Origin: a virus
IMG/VR virus record: IMGVR_UViG_3300048837_000495
Location: 1 to 59,151 of that record
Reading direction: 5' to 3' (one strand)
DNA: 59,151 nt
Shown here: positions 49,919 through 56,846 of the stretch, piece after piece
How the letters are laid out: each line of letters opens with the position of its first letter
Position numbering within the stretch: the stretch's first letter is position 1
Translations under genes and position numbers: made by a program
Notes under the pieces: generated by a model
What the model saw: the letters and a program-made list of their open reading frames with translations, nothing else
Database searches by the model: none
Told to the model about the DNA's origin: nothing

Positions 49919-50736
49919 CCCCTCCTCATCTCGCACCCCTCAACAGGGCACCATTTTGCCGAGCACAGCCCGGACTGTTTAGGCGGAAACCTCTCGTTAT
50001 TCCAAGCGTCTTCCATACGGTGAACTCGCGGCAGAAACTCGGCCCAGATAGCCGGGATGTCTTCCTTGGAAGCGGGACGTGCGCCGGTGGTGACTTTGTG
50101 CTTGGTCCAGATGTACTTTCCCTCGAAGTAAACAAGTGAGGGGCGGGCCACCGAGAGAGCCGCGAAATTCAATCGGATCTGGTCGTCATTGTCCTTGATC
50201 TTTCCGCCCGTTTTCCAATCCAAGATCGTGCAGGCTTTCATACTGTTCACACCAATGTCCTTGGTCACGACAACGTCGATCTTCACCCGGAGCCAAGCGT
50301 TCTTGTCGAACCACTTGCATGGCCGCATTGCGCGGGTCAGCGCGAGTTCGACCTCGGCCTCTTTCTTATGCGGGCTGGAGAGTATAGCGTTCAGGTATGG
50401 CTGCACCTCAAGCTCGGCTTCCGGGTCGTCATGCGGAATGCCTTTAATGCGCTTCTCAGGCAGCGCGTGGACCCTATTCCCCCAGATGATCGCCTCAGTT
50501 TCATGGAACGGCGCGGTGCAGTAGAAATGCTTGGCGGCGTACTGTCTTGGGCACGTCTCAAAATCGGCAAGCCGGGAATGGGACCAGGAAAATGGCTTTC
50601 CTTTGGCGTTTAGTACTGGGGTCATCGGCGTTACCTCAAAAGATTTAACAGGTATGTCTCCCTCACAGTTCGGGCACCCGCAGCCAAACTGCTCTGCCGC
50701 TGCCTCGTACCCACACTTCTCGCATTGGTGTTTCAT
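49915..50736 (-). CDS. PD-(D/E)xK (RecB/Cas4-like) nuclease
   Basis: 273 residues. An N-terminal zinc ribbon (CEKCGYEA..., CGCPNC, residues 5-24) precedes a RecB/Cas4-type nuclease: SWSHSRLADFETC62PRQY, GNRVHALPEKRI (motif I His), VKIDVV (Asp), TILDWKTGG (D-x-K) and QIRLNFAAL (Gln motif). The last Cys residues (GLCSAKWCPVEGC), together with C62, match the four-Cys iron-sulfur pattern of Cas4/AddB-like nucleases. It would process DNA ends for recombination or replication. The RNA region lies directly upstream. Confidence 0.88.
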   Translation of the reverse strand: MKHQCEKCGYEAAAEQFGCGCPNCEGDIPVKSFEVTPMTPVLNAKGKPFSWSHSRLADFETCPRQYAAKHFYCTAPFHETEAIIWGNRVHALPEKRIKGIPHDDPEAELEVQPYLNAILSSPHKKEAEVELALTRAMRPCKWFDKNAWLRVKIDVVVTKDIGVNSMKACTILDWKTGGKIKDNDDQIRLNFAALSVARPSLVYFEGKYIWTKHKVTTGARPASKEDIPAIWAEFLPRVHRMEDAWNNERFPPKQSGLCSAKWCPVEGCEMRRG

Positions 50737-50755
50737 ATTAGTGGCTATCAGTATT

Positions 50756-50877
50756 TGGTGCCAGCGGCAGGGTTCGAACCTGCACGTTAGATGCTTTAAC
50801 CGTCTCTAACAAGTATCGCCTCGAACGGCGTTTGCGTGTTGGTCAATCTTCGCGTCTACCAATTCCGCCACGCTGGC
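50756..50877 (-). tRNA. tRNA-like element with oversized central region
   Basis: Minus strand. The 7-bp acceptor stem GCCAGCG/CGCTGGC, discriminator A and encoded CCA, the D arm GCGGAATTGGTAGACGC (a class II, Leu-like D arm) and the T arm GCAGG-TTCGAAC-CCTGC are all intact. But the whole is 122 nt instead of about 88. The part between the D and T arms (67 nt) contains two hairpins, CGCC-GTTCGA-GGCG and GTTAGA...TCTAAC, and I cannot place a normal anticodon stem with U33. It could hold an insertion, be a pseudo-tRNA, or be a tRNA mimic. Confidence 0.7.
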
Positions 50878-50888
50878 TCGTTTTGACT

Positions 50889-50939
50889 CGCCGCAGTCAA
50901 TGTGGCTCTCAAGTTCGCCGCAGTCAATGTGGCTCTCAA
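50889..50939. repeat. two 24-bp direct repeats between the tRNA-like elements
   Basis: Identical 24-bp copies at 50889-50912 and 50916-50939, 27-bp period, begin with CGCCGCAGTCAATGTGGC. A third partial copy follows at 50943 (CGCCGCTGTCA). GCCGCAGTCA appears once more near 50990. From 50940 to 51090 the DNA also holds a hairpin (GAGGAG/CTCCTC, about 51029-51048). I see no gene in 50878-51090. Confidence 0.75.
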
Positions 50940-51090
50940 TATCGCCGCTGTCATCGCGATCGCTTCGCTCTCTCATTTACTGTGAGCCGCAGTCACGCGC
51001 TTCAAGTGGCGCGGCGCCCACCATTGAGGAGGGAGATCACTCCTCGGGTTACTGCGGAGCAGCGTGTGCCGGTTTCTGCGCCCTCAATAA

Positions 51091-51242
51091 GGGACCGGCA
51101 AGGAATCGAACCTTGCACAGCGTTTCCCGCTCGCTTTACCTATGGCATCGCTTTTACGGCCCGATTGTGGCCACAATCCGCTGACTAGGTGCGTTGTTTA
51201 TTGCGCAACACTTTCTGCGTCTCACCTTTCCGCCACGGTCCC
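51091..51242 (-). tRNA. second tRNA-like element, 152 nt
   Basis: Minus strand. Acceptor GGGACCG/CGGTCCC (7 bp), D arm GCGGAAAGGTGAGACGC and a T arm with TTCGATT loop (CAAGG/CCTTG) are tRNA-like. No CCA is encoded. The region between D and T arms is about 100 nt and holds a perfect 16-bp palindrome (GATTGTGG-CCACAATC, 51163-51178), an ACCTA/TAGGT helix around it, and AGCG-GGAAA-CGCT that could be a long variable arm. No standard anticodon arm is visible. Same class II-type D arm as the element at 50756, so they may be related. Confidence 0.6.
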
Positions 51243-51246
51243 TACC

Positions 51247-51742
51247 CCAAAAGCCCCCGCCATTCTTCGTGGCTAAGGGGCGAGGGCTTAGCTTTGCGAA
51301 GGCCGGTAACATCCGATGTCCGGCCGTTCGATACATTTTTATTGGTTCAGGGACGATCTCTTATTCTCATGGCTGCACCGTTGCAGATTCCCGATCTTGT
51401 TACCGTCGCCACCGGCTTGTTTGGCTATTTTGTTATCGCCGAATTGTTTCCCGGCCAGCGCCTACCGGCTTCCTGTCTGCTACATGGCGTCACCCGTCGG
51501 TTGAACTGAAACTTTAGGCTATAAGGTCGCCACCCTCCTACGCCCTCAACCCCGCACCGAGTGCCTTACTGCGACGTGGCAGCGTCTTGGCACACAGCTA
51601 ACGGGGCTACTATCTGAGGGGCCGTTTCCATCGATTTGCCTGCACGGCCGCAGGGTGCGGTTACCTACCGCTAAGAGGGGGTAGAAGGTGAGCTACCCAA
51701 ACTTTCTAACGAGCGGATCGATGGTGCCAAGGAAACCTACGA
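51247..51742 (-). ncRNA. candidate structured non-coding RNA, about 490 nt
   Basis: Between the gene at 51743 and the tRNA-like elements, about 490 nt contain no convincing gene on either strand. Read leftward the sequence is rich in GC stems, GGAAAC-type loops and complementary runs, and it ends in an intrinsic terminator (51251-51289). A strong hairpin is visible at 51301-51325 (GGCCGG, inner ACAT/ATGT, CCGGCC). The position next to phage tRNAs resembles the large ornate phage RNAs GOLLD and ROOL; I cannot confirm family membership by eye. Confidence 0.5.
51251..51289 (-). terminator. terminator of the candidate ncRNA
   Basis: On the minus strand AAGCCC-T-CGCC pairs with GGCG-G-GGGCTT (10 bp with one mismatch) around a 17-nt loop and is followed by TTTTGGGG. 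This is the clearest intrinsic terminator in the RNA region and separates the upstream 490-nt segment from the tRNA-like elements, so they may be separate transcripts or processed pieces. Confidence 0.65.
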
Positions 51743-51979
51743 CTACTCAACCCGCCAACAGCGGAACCCGCCATCAACGCGGCGAACGGTGAACTTGAAG
51801 CCGAACTTTTTAGCGGCTTGCCGGGCTGACGACCGGAGAGATCCGTCGGTCTTCGGTTTGCCGTCGACCTGCGGCACGAAAAACGAGTCACCCACTTCCA
51901 TGGTTGCGAACGGGTAAACCGATTTTCCCACAAAGATTTTCTTGGCCGGTACTTCGATTCCTTTCTCGATCTGATACAT
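51743..51979 (-). CDS. small conserved phage protein
   Basis: 78 residues. KSVYPFATMEVGDSFFVPQVDGKPK..., then SLRSSARQAAKKFGFKFTVRRVDGGFRCWRVE is the pattern of a common small phage family (YPFxxMxVGDSFFVP ... AxxxxxKFxxRxVDGGxRxWRV), annotated with a DUF and sometimes placed with replication genes. Probably a small basic beta-domain binding nucleic acid; unproven. Strong GGGAGG ribosome site; a weak promoter lies at 52042-52070. Confidence 0.75.
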   Translation of the reverse strand: MYQIEKGIEVPAKKIFVGKSVYPFATMEVGDSFFVPQVDGKPKTDGSLRSSARQAAKKFGFKFTVRRVDGGFRCWRVE

Positions 51980-52041
51980 GTGCTGCTCCTCCCTGTTTTT
52001 GCTGGTGTGCTTGGCTGATGCCGAGCTTCATGTTATGCTTT

Positions 52042-52070
52042 ACCTTAACACACTGTTACTGAGTTTACAA
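52042..52070 (-). promoter_or_regulatory. weak sigma70-type promoter upstream of the 51743 gene and RNA region
   Basis: Minus strand TTGTAA (52070-52065), 17-bp spacer, TAAGGT (52047-52042). It lies in the 112-bp AT-rich gap after the polymerase gene and would drive the 78-residue gene and possibly the structured RNA. Both boxes deviate from consensus. Confidence 0.4.
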
Positions 52071-52091
52071 CTAAAAAGTGATGCGGGTGTA

Positions 52092-54254
52092 TTATTTATC
52101 GCACTCGCCATAACTGCGAGCATACCCACCGGACGACTTGAGAGGGAGGTCGGCGCACCATGACGGTGGTGTCCGCATCTCTTTCTCCATCAGCGCAAGA
52201 CACGCATCGGCGTACCGTTCGGGAACGACAGCTATTAGTTCGTCATGAGTGCTTGAGACGATCCTTGCTTCCTCTCCAGCACGTAACCGATAGAGTTTCA
52301 TCTGCGGAAGTATGCGCAAAAGCTGGTCCGAGAGAACGAGCCGGGACAATGCCTGGACGATGTTCTCAACGCATTTCCCTCCATAGATATAGGTCCATTG
52401 CTTCTTGCGAGCGTTCGATAAATATTTCCACTCCCCACTTTTGGTACTCCGCAACTTGTGGTAGCGGATTTTCATACCGTTCGGCAGCCGGAACCCATCC
52501 GCGCAGGTTGTAACCATACCCCTCTGGCCGACTTCAACCTCAACCCCGTTGGAAATATATTGCAGCGCGTTCTGCGCTTCCTTCCACAAGCGGACGATGG
52601 CGTCGTTACTCTCCCGGTACTTGTCAACGATCTGCTTGGTCGCTGCGCAATGCCACAGGTGCGCTTCCTCGCCCACGTTCAACGGTTTCATGGCAAGCGC
52701 CTCGTCACGCAGGGTGCCACAGCCTTTTTTATAACTGCGGCCGCAGCAAAACACGTCGATGTCCGCTCCGAGCTTCCTGGCCGCGGCCTCATCGAAAAGG
52801 ACTGGTGGGGCACCCATGAACCCAACGCGAAGTGACTCCTGGAATTTCCCCCACCCCATCCCATAACCATTACCGAGTGTACTGCACTTACCGACTAGGC
52901 CCTCAAGGAAAAACTCGTCAAGTTTACGGTTTACCTCGTACCCGAAAATCTTTGACGCTTGTCGGTTGTACGGGTCGCCGCCTGTTTTGAACAGCATCAG
53001 GAGGTCTTCTTGCCCCGCCACATAGGCGAGCATCCTGGCCTCGATCTGCCCAAGGTCGCGCACGACAACGGCATGCCCTGGAGGGGCAACCAGCGACATG
53101 CGCAGCGCCCCGGCGGTGATGTCTTTCGGATTTACCCGGTTCAAGTTTTGCGCGTTTTGCTTGTCGCCCCCGGACCAGCGGTTGGTATGCGCTCCGTAGT
53201 AGTTCAGGTACACCGGAAACCGACCGCGCTTGCCGATTTTGTAGAACCGCTTGCTTCGTGTTTCCTTAATCGTTGACTTGATCCCAAGCCGGGCCTCGAC
53301 AACAGCCTGCACCTGTGGGTCCGGGTGCTCAAGAAGAAGTTTGAACTCCTCGTCGGATTTCCCGAAGGCGTACGCCCACGGGTAGGCATTACCCTCGGCC
53401 TTGAGCCGAACCCGCTCCGCTGGGTCTTTCACACCTTTCGTTGTAAACGAGGGGAGAATACCCCGAGGCGGGTCGCCAACGTTGTCCGGGTCAACTCGAC
53501 CGTCCTTTACTTTTGCCGGGCTAAGTTTTTTCGGGGGGTCAACCCCAAGGCCAAGCAAAAGCGCGGCGAACTGGTCGTTGGATGCAAGGACGGACTTGTC
53601 GGCGCTTGCCTGCTTAAGCAGTGCCCGCTTGGTCCTGCGCTCCTGCTTGTAGGCCGCGACGAGGGGCACCGGGTCCACCTGGAGGGCTGGCTCGGTAAAA
53701 CAGCGAATTGTCCAGTCGATCAGCCGTAGCTCGCTCACCGGGAAATGTCCCTTCATCGCGTCAAAATTGGCCGCTGTAAGCTCGACATCGTTCAGGCAGT
53801 ACGAACCTATGGTCTGCTGCTCCGCGTCCGTCAGGAGCCAGTTCCCGGCGAAACTGGCCAGCTCAACGCCCTTCTCCCCAGTTCCGAGGAGTTTTGAGAT
53901 ATTGGCCAGGCTTGCCGACTCATGCGGGAACACTGCTCGGGCCATGGACATGGTGCAGCCCCAAAACGCTGGGCGGATACCAGCCCGCCAGGAGAGGATG
54001 GCCCCGTCAAACTGCGCATGGTGTGCAATAACCCAGGACTTCTCCCACGGGTGGGTTTTCAGGAAATGGAGGAGGTCATCCGGCTTGTGGAGATAAAACG
54101 CTCGCTCGGTCCCAATCTTCACCCCCAGCCCGTGCGCTTTGAACAATTTGTGCCGCACATACTCCTCGGTTGTCATCGAGGACAGGGTGTAATTGAGCCC
54201 AGTCTGTGGGTGCTTGCCGTAGGCGGTTTCCCAGTCGAGGACGACGCGGATCAT
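52092..54254 (-). CDS. DNA polymerase I-like, family A, with 3'-5' exonuclease
   Basis: 720 residues, T7-like. Exonuclease: VLD7-WE9-T (Exo I), HHAQFD83GAI (Exo II, HHAQFD in place of HNAQFD) and YCLNDVELT (Exo III). Polymerase: motif A VVRDLGQIEARMLAYVAG (D; LGQ in place of the usual YSQ), motif B near EGLVGKCSTLGNGYGMG (Lys and YG present, the usual upstream Arg is Gly), motif C STHDELIAVVPE (the HDE pair). It replicates the phage with the primase-helicase and SSB. The motif B change is unusual. Confidence 0.9.
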   Translation of the reverse strand: MIRVVLDWETAYGKHPQTGLNYTLSSMTTEEYVRHKLFKAHGLGVKIGTERAFYLHKPDDLLHFLKTHPWEKSWVIAHHAQFDGAILSWRAGIRPAFWGCTMSMARAVFPHESASLANISKLLGTGEKGVELASFAGNWLLTDAEQQTIGSYCLNDVELTAANFDAMKGHFPVSELRLIDWTIRCFTEPALQVDPVPLVAAYKQERRTKRALLKQASADKSVLASNDQFAALLLGLGVDPPKKLSPAKVKDGRVDPDNVGDPPRGILPSFTTKGVKDPAERVRLKAEGNAYPWAYAFGKSDEEFKLLLEHPDPQVQAVVEARLGIKSTIKETRSKRFYKIGKRGRFPVYLNYYGAHTNRWSGGDKQNAQNLNRVNPKDITAGALRMSLVAPPGHAVVVRDLGQIEARMLAYVAGQEDLLMLFKTGGDPYNRQASKIFGYEVNRKLDEFFLEGLVGKCSTLGNGYGMGWGKFQESLRVGFMGAPPVLFDEAAARKLGADIDVFCCGRSYKKGCGTLRDEALAMKPLNVGEEAHLWHCAATKQIVDKYRESNDAIVRLWKEAQNALQYISNGVEVEVGQRGMVTTCADGFRLPNGMKIRYHKLRSTKSGEWKYLSNARKKQWTYIYGGKCVENIVQALSRLVLSDQLLRILPQMKLYRLRAGEEARIVSSTHDELIAVVPERYADACLALMEKEMRTPPSWCADLPLKSSGGYARSYGECDK

Positions 54255-54448
54255 TTCATCATCCTCCCCTGCGCGTAGCGCAGCAACGTGTCAAGATTTT
54301 TATAGTTCTCCATCTTTGGCTGGCGGTGGCCTTTTTCCCAGCTTACCCAGGTCGAGACGGACACCTCCAGCAGTCGGGCCATTTCCGCCTGGGTTCTACC
54401 GAGTTGGACGCGGAGGTTTACAAATGTTTCAGGCAGGTAGTTTTTCAC
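54251..54448 (-). CDS. small XRE-type HTH protein
   Basis: 65 residues from a GTG behind GAGGGG. LRVQLGRTQAEMARLLEVSVSTWVSWEKGHRQPKME is a clear XRE/Cro-type helix-turn-helix (R-x-x-L-G-x-T-Q-x-E-x-A-x-L-L-x-V-S-x-x-T-x-x-x-W-E-x-G). It overlaps the polymerase start by 4 bp and the next upstream gene by 20 bp. Likely a small repressor or Cro-like regulator of the replication operon. Confidence 0.8.
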   Translation of the reverse strand: MKNYLPETFVNLRVQLGRTQAEMARLLEVSVSTWVSWEKGHRQPKMENYKNLDTLLRYAQGRMMK

Positions 54449-54641
54449 TCGGCCCCTCGCTGTATAGCTGCTCTATTTTATGAGACACCCAGGGCCAGTA
54501 CCCAAGCCGGGTGTCGCCGTTCTGGACCTCGAATTTCCAATCTTCGGTCGGGTAGCCTGGGTGCTCGCCCCACACGCCGCCAAACTCATCGGCGAGAACT
54601 TCTTCGGCTCGGTTTCGATATGTGTTCAGTTTTTCGGGCAT
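54429..54641 (-). CDS. hypothetical phage protein
   Basis: 70 residues (MPEKLNTYRNRAEEVLADEFGGVWGEHPGYPTEDWKFEVQNGDTRLGYWPWVSHKIEQ). DTRLGYWxWVxHKIE is a motif I associate with a small phage protein family found near replication genes; function unknown. It overlaps the XRE gene by 20 bp and has a GGAGGA ribosome site. Confidence 0.6.
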   Translation of the reverse strand: MPEKLNTYRNRAEEVLADEFGGVWGEHPGYPTEDWKFEVQNGDTRLGYWPWVSHKIEQLYSEGPSEKLPA

Positions 54642-54657
54642 GATTTCCTCCTTTGGG

Positions 54658-55047
54658 TCATTGGCACCCCAGCGCGCACTCGGCCCCGGTCAAATACTCC
54701 AGGCACGACCGAGGAATTTTTCTCAGGTTATAACCGCGCCCCTCGTCGCCGAGGGCTTGCCACTCCTCGTTGCCAAAATCGGCCGGGTCGCCGACCGAGA
54801 GCAGCGGCTCCCCCGAGATTTTGAACCCTTTGGGCGCTGGCGGTTTGAGGATGTCAGGATGTTGCCAGTCTTTCGCTTTCAGGCGCTGGGTCCACCCGTG
54901 GTGGTTGTCGAAGCCAATCAATTTGGCGAGAAATTTGGAAGTAAAGACGCCTGCGTCGGTCGTGACGAGGAGCGTCAGCGTGCCGTCTACGTTGACCTTT
55001 TTCGGTGGCTTGGTGATCTTGGTTGGTTTTGCGGTTGGGTCATTCAT
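54658..55047 (-). CDS. hypothetical protein
   Basis: 129 residues. Lys/Pro-rich N-terminus (MNDPTAKPTKITKPPKKVNVD), a beta/HTH-like centre (VTTDAGVFTSKFLAKLIGFDNHHGWTQRLKAKDW) and a Pro-rich acidic tail. The FTSKFLAKLIG segment could be a short helix-turn-helix. No family recognised. It overlaps the upstream gene by 8 bp. Confidence 0.5.
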   Translation of the reverse strand: MNDPTAKPTKITKPPKKVNVDGTLTLLVTTDAGVFTSKFLAKLIGFDNHHGWTQRLKAKDWQHPDILKPPAPKGFKISGEPLLSVGDPADFGNEEWQALGDEGRGYNLRKIPRSCLEYLTGAECALGCQ

Positions 55048-55252
55048 TACCGGCTACCTCCTCGTCAAAGTGTTGTTTAGCCATGCGTAGCACACTTTCC
55101 GCGCCCTCGTCAACATAGAACCGCGCAAAGTGGAGCAGGTCGGTAATAAGATCAACAACTCTTGAGCCGATCGGCTCTTGCGAGTTGCTTTCGTAGGCCC
55201 TAAGTACCTTGGCTGCCCGCGTTGCTCTTGTGTTATTTTCGTGCTCGTTCAT
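55040..55252 (-). CDS. small phage protein
   Basis: 70 residues, acidic, mostly helical (MNEHENNTRATRAAKVLRAYESN..., VVDLITDLLHFARFYVDEGAESVLRMAKQHFDEE). The DLITDLLHFA segment recurs in small early proteins of other phages. Start and stop overlap both neighbours (ATGA and 8 bp). Function unknown. Confidence 0.6.
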   Translation of the reverse strand: MNEHENNTRATRAAKVLRAYESNSQEPIGSRVVDLITDLLHFARFYVDEGAESVLRMAKQHFDEEVAGNE

Positions 55253-55488
55253 AACCTCACCCCCAACAAAGTAAGTTGTGCCTTGTTCATATGATGCCCC
55301 TCAAACAGGCCAATACAGGCGTAGTCCTGCGGGTCGTTAGCGTCCCGGTGATCGAGGACGTAGACCTCAGTTTGTGCTTGGGATACTGCGGCGGCTTCGC
55401 TACTCGCGGTAACATGAGCCGTGTAAGTATCCACGGTGCTCTCGGCGATGTAGTCGGGGCGGAGAAGTAAGACGGTGTAGGGTTTCAT
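55249..55488 (-). CDS. small phage protein
   Basis: 79 residues, one compact domain (MKPYTVLLLRPDYIAESTVDTYTAHVTASSEAAAVSQAQTEVYVLDHRDANDPQDYACIGLFEGHHMNKAQLTLLGV). Alternating beta-strands and an Ala-rich helix suggest a small alpha/beta fold like ones found in early regions of T7-like and related phages. Overlaps the next gene by 4 bp. No function known. Confidence 0.6.
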   Translation of the reverse strand: MKPYTVLLLRPDYIAESTVDTYTAHVTASSEAAAVSQAQTEVYVLDHRDANDPQDYACIGLFEGHHMNKAQLTLLGVRL

Positions 55489-55500
55489 GGTTATTGGCTC

Positions 55501-55944
55501 CTATTCACGATAAAGGTATGTCACGCCTTCATAGTCCACGCTGGAGTAGTCCATGCGGAGAGAATCGGCGGCTTGTTCCCAGTCAATGCAATCGAATGGC
55601 CAGGATGATTTACGGATGTCGTTGCCGTAGAGGTCTTCCGCGAGGTCGCGTGCGTAGTCCTCGAAATCATCATCAGGGATAAGCACAATGCCATCGCGCC
55701 AAGAGCGGCGGTCGAACTCGTCGCGGAGGTTATTGAGGGCGTCAAGCTCGTCTTGGTTGTCCGCTACCCACTCGTCAAGATCGCGGCGGGCTTGGTCAAG
55801 TTCAATTTCGGCGTCGTCGCGGTCATCTTCATCCGCCTCGGCAAGGGCTTCCTCGGCTTCGGTTACTGCGGATTTCAGGGTTTCAAGCTCGTCCTCAAGC
55901 TCTTGTCTGCGGTCTTCAAGATCGCGGGTGTCAAGGTAACTCAT
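55501..55944 (-). CDS. acidic coiled-coil protein, antirestriction-like composition
   Basis: 147 residues, strongly acidic. Residues about 5-80 are an Asp/Glu-rich coiled coil (DTRDLEDRRQELEDELETLKSAVTEAEEALAEADEDDRDDAEIELDQARRDLDEW). The C-terminal part (DDFEDYARDLAEDLYGNDIRKSSWPFDCIDWEQAADSLRMDYSSVDYEGVTYLYRE) resembles a small phage family with DNA-mimic-like charge (W-P-x-x-x-I-D-W-x-x-A-A-D-x-L-x-x-D-Y-x-x-V-D-x-x-G-x-x-Y). Such acidic proteins can mimic DNA to block host nucleases; this is an inference from composition. Confidence 0.65.
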   Translation of the reverse strand: MSYLDTRDLEDRRQELEDELETLKSAVTEAEEALAEADEDDRDDAEIELDQARRDLDEWVADNQDELDALNNLRDEFDRRSWRDGIVLIPDDDFEDYARDLAEDLYGNDIRKSSWPFDCIDWEQAADSLRMDYSSVDYEGVTYLYRE

Positions 55945-55965
55945 GGTTGTGTCTCCTATAAAGTT

Positions 55966-56130
55966 TTAATCGTCAATGCGCCCAATAATGATAGCGCTTT
56001 TTGCGTGGTCAATGTATACGCTGTTTATTTCTCGGCCTTGTGTGTCGGTAATAACGTAGTCCGGCACGTTGTCGGCTGCAATCTCTTCAACGATAGCTAC
56101 TAAGTCATCAATAGTCATAGGCTCGCTCAT
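55966..56130 (-). CDS. 54-residue acidic protein
   Basis: ATG at 56130 overlaps the upstream stop (ATGA); TAA ends at 55966. MSEPMTIDDLVAIVEEIAADNV..., ending IIIGRIDD. Predicted helix then beta-hairpin with conserved-looking VPDYVITDTQGREINSVYIDHAKSAI. It follows the HTH regulator and lies 21 bp before the next gene. No family recognised. Confidence 0.55.
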   Translation of the reverse strand: MSEPMTIDDLVAIVEEIAADNVPDYVITDTQGREINSVYIDHAKSAIIIGRIDD

Positions 56131-56756
56131 GGTTGTGTCTCCTCGTTACGTTTTGCCTGTTCGGCCTTTAACTCCGCGACAAGGCCACGGAGGGTCAGAA
56201 GCATGTTTTTCGGCATGGCGGTGACGCCGTTCTCCCACCTATTGAGCGTGACCCGAGTGACGCCAAGACGGTCGGCGAGCTGTTGCTGGGTCAGGTGAAA
56301 ATGGGAGCGCAGGGTTTTTATGTGCTCGGGTGTGGCTCGCGGGGCTGGCCGAGTTGTTGACTCATGCAGGGCCAGGAAACGGGCTGCAAGGTCGCTAGGC
56401 ATCTGCGAGACTGATAGTCCTTGCTCATACCCTCGCCAGGTGTTGTAATGCACCTCGGCCCAATCTGCGGCTTCCTGGAGGGTCCAGCCGATAGCATAGC
56501 GCATTCGGCGAATTTCCGAGCCAGTGAGGATGATGTTAAAATCGCGGCCCAGCTGGGCTCGATGGGCCAAGACGAAATCAACAAACGTTTGCGGTACTGG
56601 AGTTTTCGAGCGGAACACTCGGCGCACCTGATCCACTGGAAGCGACATACGCTGGGCGAGAGCCTCGGCGCCGAGAGCCACGGAGAGCGCGAAACGTTTC
56701 AGTTCGGCCCCAATCATGTTTTCGGACGGTGAGAAAGGGCGGGTTGGTTTGGTCAT
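56127..56756 (-). CDS. double-HTH repressor-like transcription regulator
   Basis: 209 residues from the ATG at 56756, chosen for GGAGA about 8 bp upstream; the frame is open to 56825 but the promoter lies there. Two HTH domains: ILTGSEIRRMRYAIGWTLQEAADWAEVHYNTWRGYEQG (about 80-115) and LRSHFHLTQQQLADRLGVTRVTLNRWENGVTAMPK (about 155-190), both XRE/Cro-like; the N-terminal about 70 residues hold a third HTH-like part (LAQRMSLPVDQVRRVF). It faces the operator-rich region, so it probably represses its own promoter. Confidence 0.8.
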   Translation of the reverse strand: MTKPTRPFSPSENMIGAELKRFALSVALGAEALAQRMSLPVDQVRRVFRSKTPVPQTFVDFVLAHRAQLGRDFNIILTGSEIRRMRYAIGWTLQEAADWAEVHYNTWRGYEQGLSVSQMPSDLAARFLALHESTTRPAPRATPEHIKTLRSHFHLTQQQLADRLGVTRVTLNRWENGVTAMPKNMLLTLRGLVAELKAEQAKRNEETQP

Positions 56757-56796
56757 GGTTTTTGTCTCCGGGCTGGAGGTTTTAGGTGTTTTATTT

Positions 56797-56825
56797 CTTA
56801 TACTCCACAGCGGCGATGGAGTCAA
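56797..56825 (-). promoter_or_regulatory. sigma70 promoter of the regulator gene
   Basis: Minus strand TTGACT (56825-56820), 17-bp spacer, TATAAG (56802-56797). Start point near 56790, about 34 bp before the ATG. A palindromic TGTATACATGTATA sequence and the long inverted repeat lie immediately upstream (from 56847), ideally placed for control by the gene's own product. Confidence 0.75.
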
Positions 56826-56846
56826 GGGAAAATGTTACGTGTGATG

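Noticed and set aside
50832-51517. Several plus-strand open frames in the RNA region
   Set aside because: They run antisense through the tRNA-like arms and GC stems, lack ribosome sites and carry repeat-derived peptides.
51247-51742. RNase P RNA or tmRNA
   Set aside because: I did not find the GAGGAAAGUCC-type P4 sequence of RNase P or the tmRNA start and end sequences on either strand.
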